DNA of 64,000 nucleotides, taken from NCBI GenBank assembly GCA_029449245.1, contig JANATF010000016.1:248001-312000 (forward strand), read 5' to 3'. Both the position numbers and the translations under genes were made by a program. Below the pieces are notes generated by a model that was not told the origin of the DNA, did not search any database, and saw only the letters and a list, made by a program, of their open reading frames with translations. The DNA is from Mortierella alpina (lineage: Eukaryota; Mortierellomycota; Mortierellomycetes; Mortierellales; Mortierellaceae). Positions 59,846-64,000 of the stretch are shown piece by piece (the first letter of the stretch is position 1; every line of letters starts with the position of its first letter).

Positions 59846-60337
59846 CAGGCAGAAGACGGCTTGAACCGCCCTTTTTTCGGGGGCCGGGGGTCTAGAAGTT
59901 GTCTGTAACCCTTTATTTGGAGAGGATGCCATTAGTGTTGATACTTTGGGGGTTTCCAAGAGCTGTGCTTGGCAGTTGGGCGCGGATGTAAGCGAAAACA
60001 GGGGTTCTGTCAAATTAGCCACTCTACGCCTTGCACAGTAGGAGATGATGGGCGACGCGCTGCCAGGATAGTGAACGGTCGAGAGGAGTGAGTCCCTTTG
60101 TTTCGGTTGCGTGATCCTCGTTGGCTCTTTGCTTGATCATTGAAACGGGGCATCTTTTTTTTACTGGTTCCTCAAAACCTCCACGCTATATCGAGGCCCT
60201 GTGTCCATCGTTTTAATAGTATAGTCGCGTCCGTTTTTTGAGATAGTATTTTTTATTATTTACAGAAACTAGAGAAGGGTATGGATGGGCTAACGGTGCG
60301 AACTTGAACGGAGATTGATTGTCATTCTATCCTGCTT
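59846..60337. other. Spacer between protease genes 3 and 4
   Basis: Distal upstream DNA of protease 3 and 3' flank of protease 4. No coding segment recognised. Confidence 0.4.
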
Positions 60338-61635
60338 TTAGTATTTGAGGGGGGCGATTCCAATGCGAGCAGTGGCGCCCTGATCAAAGACACAGTAGTT
60401 GTTCTTGATGAACACATCTCCCAAGATCCAGAGATCGTCCTGTCCACCCTGGATACCAGAGTAGCAGATTCCAGTGTTGGTGCCCACATCCTCATAAGCA
60501 ACGTCGGCAATAGGAACGTTAAAGGTCTTGCCGCCGAGAGTGAATCCAACGTTGTCGGTGCTCTTCTGGAGCGAGCAAGGGACAGTCCAGTAGGCGGCCT
60601 CGGTGGCCGTTGCAGGGTTGAACTTTGAGCCCTCGATGTTTTCGTGGACGGCAGCAGCGGCAGCGGTGGAGATGATAACCAAGGTCGTGCCGGTGTCGAC
60701 GATGCCCTCGCTAGCCTGACCAAGGGATTTGCCATTGTAGGTGATATCGTCCATGGGGATCTGCCAGTAGCTCTTATCAGAGACATTGATGTAGGTCAAG
60801 TCGCCGGTGTACTTTGTAGAGTCAATGCCTCCAAAGAGGTACTCTCCGCCAACACCGCCATTGCGGCGGACGGAAGGCAAGAAGACCGAGATCACAGGCT
60901 GGCTAAGAGCGCCAGCGGCGATGGCATTATCCAGGAAGGTCTTGACACCGGGAACGGACTCGATGGTGTTGAACCCAAGACCAAAGAGACCATCCTCGGG
61001 GGATCGAGCAAACTGAGCAGACTCTGCGGTAGCCAGGCCAATGGTCTGACGGACAGAGACACCTCCGACGTTGACGATATCACTTCCAAGAATGCCAGAC
61101 GCGCTTGACTTGTCACCGTAAGAGATCTTCCACTTGCGGCCGTCCTTCTGGAAGGTAGACGACTTGGCGGTGTTGAATCGCGTGTGCTTCGTGCAGGCAG
61201 TGGTGGTGCAAGTGCTCGAGGGGAACCAGATGTCGGAGGAACCCTGAGGAAATTATAGCATAACAGAGGAAAGGTCAGTTACACCTAGCAATCGAGATGA
61301 TCTTGGACGCACAAATGTTTCATTGGAGAATGACTTACGGTGTCAAAGTTCAGCTTGACGACCTGGGCTGGAGTGCCCACGGAAACGTTTCCGTAATACT
61401 CGAGATCAGGCTTGACATTGGTCAAGGAGACATGACCAGATGAAGCGGCACGGTTATTGTAACGACCGTCCATCTTGGCGATCTGGGCCTTGGTGTTGTG
61501 CTTGAAATCGGGGTTGCGAGCCAGAGAGATCGAGAAACCCTTACCAGGGGTCAAGTGAGGTCGTCTGTTGATGGGCGAGGCATCGGTAAAGGCCAAGACG
61601 GCGGCAGCCAGGGAGACGAGAGCGGTAATTCTCAT
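60338..61635 (-). CDS. Secreted aspartic protease, pepsin-like (array gene 4)
   Basis: Two exons (61635-61339 and 61243-60338) give 400 residues. The signal peptide is MRITALVSLAAAVLAFTDAS; the pro-region (SISLARNPDFKHNTKAQIAKM) precedes the A1 domain. KLNFDT is encoded in exon 1 without the micro-exon of genes 2 and 3, joining GSSDIWFPSSTC (Asp98 catalytic). Then come SYGDKSSASGILGSD, the second site GIVDTGTTLVI and ILGDVFIKNNYCVFDQ. It is closest to gene 2 (GALSQP, NGGVGGEYLFGGIDS). It has the most regular promoter of the array. Predicted secreted acid protease for nutrient acquisition. Confidence 0.94.
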
Positions 61636-61733
61636 TGTTTTCTTGCTTGCTTGAGGAGGTGTTGGAGGGGAGTAGAAGAGAGTTGAGAAGATGTTGCTGA
61701 TGATAAGAACTGTAGAACTTGGAAACCCGGTTG

Positions 61734-61741
61734 CTTTTATA
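61734..61741 (-). promoter_or_regulatory. TATA box of protease 4
   Basis: TATAAAAG, 99 bases upstream of the start codon at 61635. Confidence 0.5.
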
Positions 61742-63629
61742 GTTGCGAAGAACGAACTGAGGGATGAAGGCAGAGGGTAGAATATGAATCATCAACTTTG
61801 CCAGCCCGCAGGAGACATCGCCAAGAGCGAAGTAGTTTGGCGTTGGCCTTGGTGTCAATAGATGTTCTCACTCATTTTTCGTGCAGATAAAGCGCTCAAA
61901 CGATATGCATGTACTCCAGAGAGTACCATTCAGCGGTCCAAAGCCCAATGAAATCCATTTGGCCCCTCTTCCTCACACCTGGCATGGCGTCAGAATAAAA
62001 AAGGGATCCAACGGCCCACGCTAGCCTCGGAATCCGTTGGATCAGCGGCCCTGCAGCCCGGACGAGGGCCAATCAGACCCTTCCAAACACTGGGAAAGGG
62101 AAGGCGCAGGTGGACTTTAGGTTTATGAATTTGTCGACGCTCCGTGTTTTCATGCGAAAATGATATGTAAGGGTTTGTTTGTTTGCGTGCTTTCCCTGGG
62201 CGTTCGCCATCCCATTCGCCAATTCTTTTCCCACTCTATCGTCCCTGAAGAGAGCCTTGACTTGATCCCGGCCATAACAGGCCTAAAAGCGAGATATCGC
62301 CATCGAGCTGGGCGTTGTACCTGAAGCCGATTGTGCCCAGCAAATATGTGAGGTGGGTTGCCACCGTGCCAACGTGTGAATTTACATGGCCGAAAGTATA
62401 CTGTACATGGTCCGGAACTCTAAAATGACCAAGGCCGGTGATGGGAAAGTTCCTGGGACTCGAGATACGAGGGCCAGGATGTGCGTCAATGATACGAGGC
62501 ATGGCAACCTTATATTCGCGAATGGACTCTGGATAACCAAAAGTCTGACCGGGCTGCTATGATTAACACATCGCTTGAATGACACTTCGTGTCAGGAGTA
62601 GTGGTGCCACATCACCATTTCAGCCCTGACCTGGAACTGACCTGTATCTCACGGTCCGGAATTGGCTAGTCAGATGCACAACATATAACCAAAGCAAGTA
62701 AACGCAAGACGTGCAGCTGCTCGAATAGGCAGTTCAAAAGCTCACTGGGAAAGTACTTGAGCGATATATAGATAGAGTACATGAGGACTAGAGAACTAGA
62801 CTACATACCCTTCTCCAGCCTCAGCAGCCTCGGAATCATTTTCACGCGCCACTGCGGTGTCTCTTTTTGATGCAGAAGGATTCACGCTAAGCACAAGGGC
62901 TGCACTCGCGCAGAAGACAAACCACGTAAAAGTAGCCCATTTGCCTCCGAGTGCTCCACAATATTCAATCACCTCTGTAGACGACTTTACTTGTCACTCT
63001 GCGCCGCCTCCCCTCAGGACCTATTTGTGTATCGTTCTTTTCCCTTGCATAAGGCGTTGTTGCTCACAACCCTTTATCCGTCATTCATGTGGCTTTTGTA
63101 CTCCGACCTCAAGTGATCACCCGCGGCATGCTACCCTCGAACATCTCATTCACCTGAATAGCATTTTGCACACGAGAACATTGGACAACCAGGGTGCATC
63201 CCGGTTGGTCGGCTTTGTTTTGATAACAATGTGACATGTCGCGACCCTTGCAGCAAAAACGACATCGTTCGATTTTGCTCGCGGGCTCTCGTCTCCAATT
63301 GAATAATTGACAGACAAAGATGAGCCGTTCGCGACGGCACCTGTTGGACAGGTTCATACATTCGAGAGGGTATCGGTGACTAATTTGGAATATCGTATGC
63401 TGCTGCACATGTGTGCATGAATGCATGCGGCTTTTGATTCATGATCTGCCCGACCAGTGTCAGATCCATGAGCCTCCACGATTTATGTTGCGACACTGGA
63501 GCTGGAAATGAGATGATCCTGCTGAAAATGCTCATAAGTATATGGATACATGGAGGGTGCTATGTCACGCTTGGACGGCGCTCGTGCCTATCCAATGGAG
63601 AAGACGTGGATGAGCGACTTAGTTAGGTC

Positions 63630-63633
<4 letters not shown>
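61742..63633. other. Sparse region upstream of protease 4
   Basis: Mostly unassigned. Two minus-strand blocks look protein-like but I could not connect them: 62236-62559 (ending in TAG; contains PRIIDAHPGPRISSPRNFPI and GTIGFRYNAQLDGDISLLG) and about 62822-62975 (contains a hydrophobic WATFTWFVFCASAALVLSV followed by NPSASKRDTAVA and a GTATGT donor). They may be exons of one small membrane-protein gene or fragments of a decayed gene. Nothing else is recognised. Confidence 0.25.

Positions 63634-63687
<54 letters not shown>
63634..63687. repeat. (AG)n microsatellite
   Basis: An uninterrupted AG dinucleotide run of about 54 bases, followed by GCGAGATATATATA. It is likely polymorphic in length. 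Confidence 0.95.
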
Positions 63688-63691
<4 letters not shown>

Positions 63692-63759
63692 TATATATAT
63701 TGACATACCCTGCCATGAATGGCTTTGGCACCAGCATCTTGGTCAACAGAATCTTGATC

Positions 63760-64000
63760 CTATAGCTGCCGCATCTCCCGCTCTTGCATTTCACGTTGTC
63801 TCTCTTGACTTTGGAGCTTTCGTTGCAATAGATTGGTGATGCAGTCGAAAAGAAACTGAGAGATGCCCTCAAAGCCCTTGGCCTCTAGATGGTCCAGGTA
63901 CTGTATTCGGTAATCGTCAAAGGTCATATTCAGACCGCCTTTTGAGACCATATCCTTGAGTGCGGGCGTAGAAGCCGGTGCCTTCAAACGCTTTTCTACT
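63760..64000 (-). CDS. 3' end of an unidentified gene (runs off the window)
   Basis: The final 79 codons read VEKRLKAPASTPALKDMVSK..., then FDDYRIQYLDHLEAKGFEGI and a Gln/Glu/Arg-rich helical tail (QERQREMQEREMRQL), and stop at 63760. No start is present, so the gene continues beyond 64000. The charged tail suggests a coiled coil. I do not recognise the family. The AG microsatellite lies about 70 bases past the stop. Confidence 0.5.
   Translation of the reverse strand, partial: VEKRLKAPASTPALKDMVSKGGLNMTFDDYRIQYLDHLEAKGFEGISQFLFDCITNLLQRKLQSQERQREMQEREMRQL

Noticed and set aside
62857-63234. 125-codon plus-strand open frame
   Set aside because: Biased composition without domain or start context; the opposite strand looks more like coding sequence there.
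63109-63426. Cys-containing minus-strand open frame (105 codons)
   Set aside because: Cys spacing does not fit a zinc finger I know and no splice or promoter context supports it.
63634-63687. AG run as a CRISPR or minisatellite array
   Set aside because: It is a simple dinucleotide microsatellite with no spacers.

Overview
The window looks like nuclear DNA of a filamentous zygomycete-type fungus, most likely Mortierellomycotina (Mortierella/Linnemannia-like). This is inferred from short GT-AG introns in almost every gene, fungal versions of Arp3, His1, Spt23/Mga2 and an Msb1-like protein, a Na,K-ATPase-type pump, DUF4097-like adhesin proteins, F-box/LRR proteins and a secreted aspartic-protease array. 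I find no viral, bacterial, tRNA, rRNA or CRISPR feature. All gene models were spliced by eye; a total coding length divisible by three and reconstruction of family motifs across junctions were my checks.

Region 1 (1-12.7 kb) is duplicated accessory DNA. Two tandem cytochrome P450 genes lie on the minus strand. They are followed by an imperfect tandem duplication (5993-10003 and 10004-12686), each unit carrying a zeta-crystallin-type quinone oxidoreductase. Unit 1 also holds a broken 3' part of a DUF4097-like gene, interrupted by about 1.3 kb that includes what looks like the first exon of an ADP/ATP carrier. The intact DUF4097-like gene spans the end of unit 2.

Region 2 (14-34 kb) holds an F-box/LRR gene, a long RhoGAP-like (Msb1/Mug8-type) polarity gene that I join across an intron into one 1792-residue model, a type IIC P-type ATPase, two small spliced genes with no recognisable family (29960-30618 and 31081-31891), and a second DUF4097-like gene.

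Region 3 (34-54 kb) is housekeeping: Spt23/Mga2-type membrane-bound transcription factor, Arp3, a PA2G4/Ebp1 homologue, a BTB protein with nucleoporin-like FG motifs, a Vrl1/Varp-like VPS9-ankyrin-PX-BAR endosomal protein, and HIS1 with a Gcn4-type site upstream.

Region 4 (54-62 kb) is an array of four aspartic-protease genes on the minus strand. Three have near-identical TATA placement and they differ in intron structure; the first has an altered active-site context. The window ends with a sparse 2 kb stretch, an AG microsatellite and the 3' end of an unidentified gene.

Nothing here proves a new biological system. The most novel items are the quinone-reductase duplication with its probable conversion tract and interrupted pseudogene, the two unrecognised small genes, the FG-repeat BTB protein and the repeat-rich Msb1-like protein.
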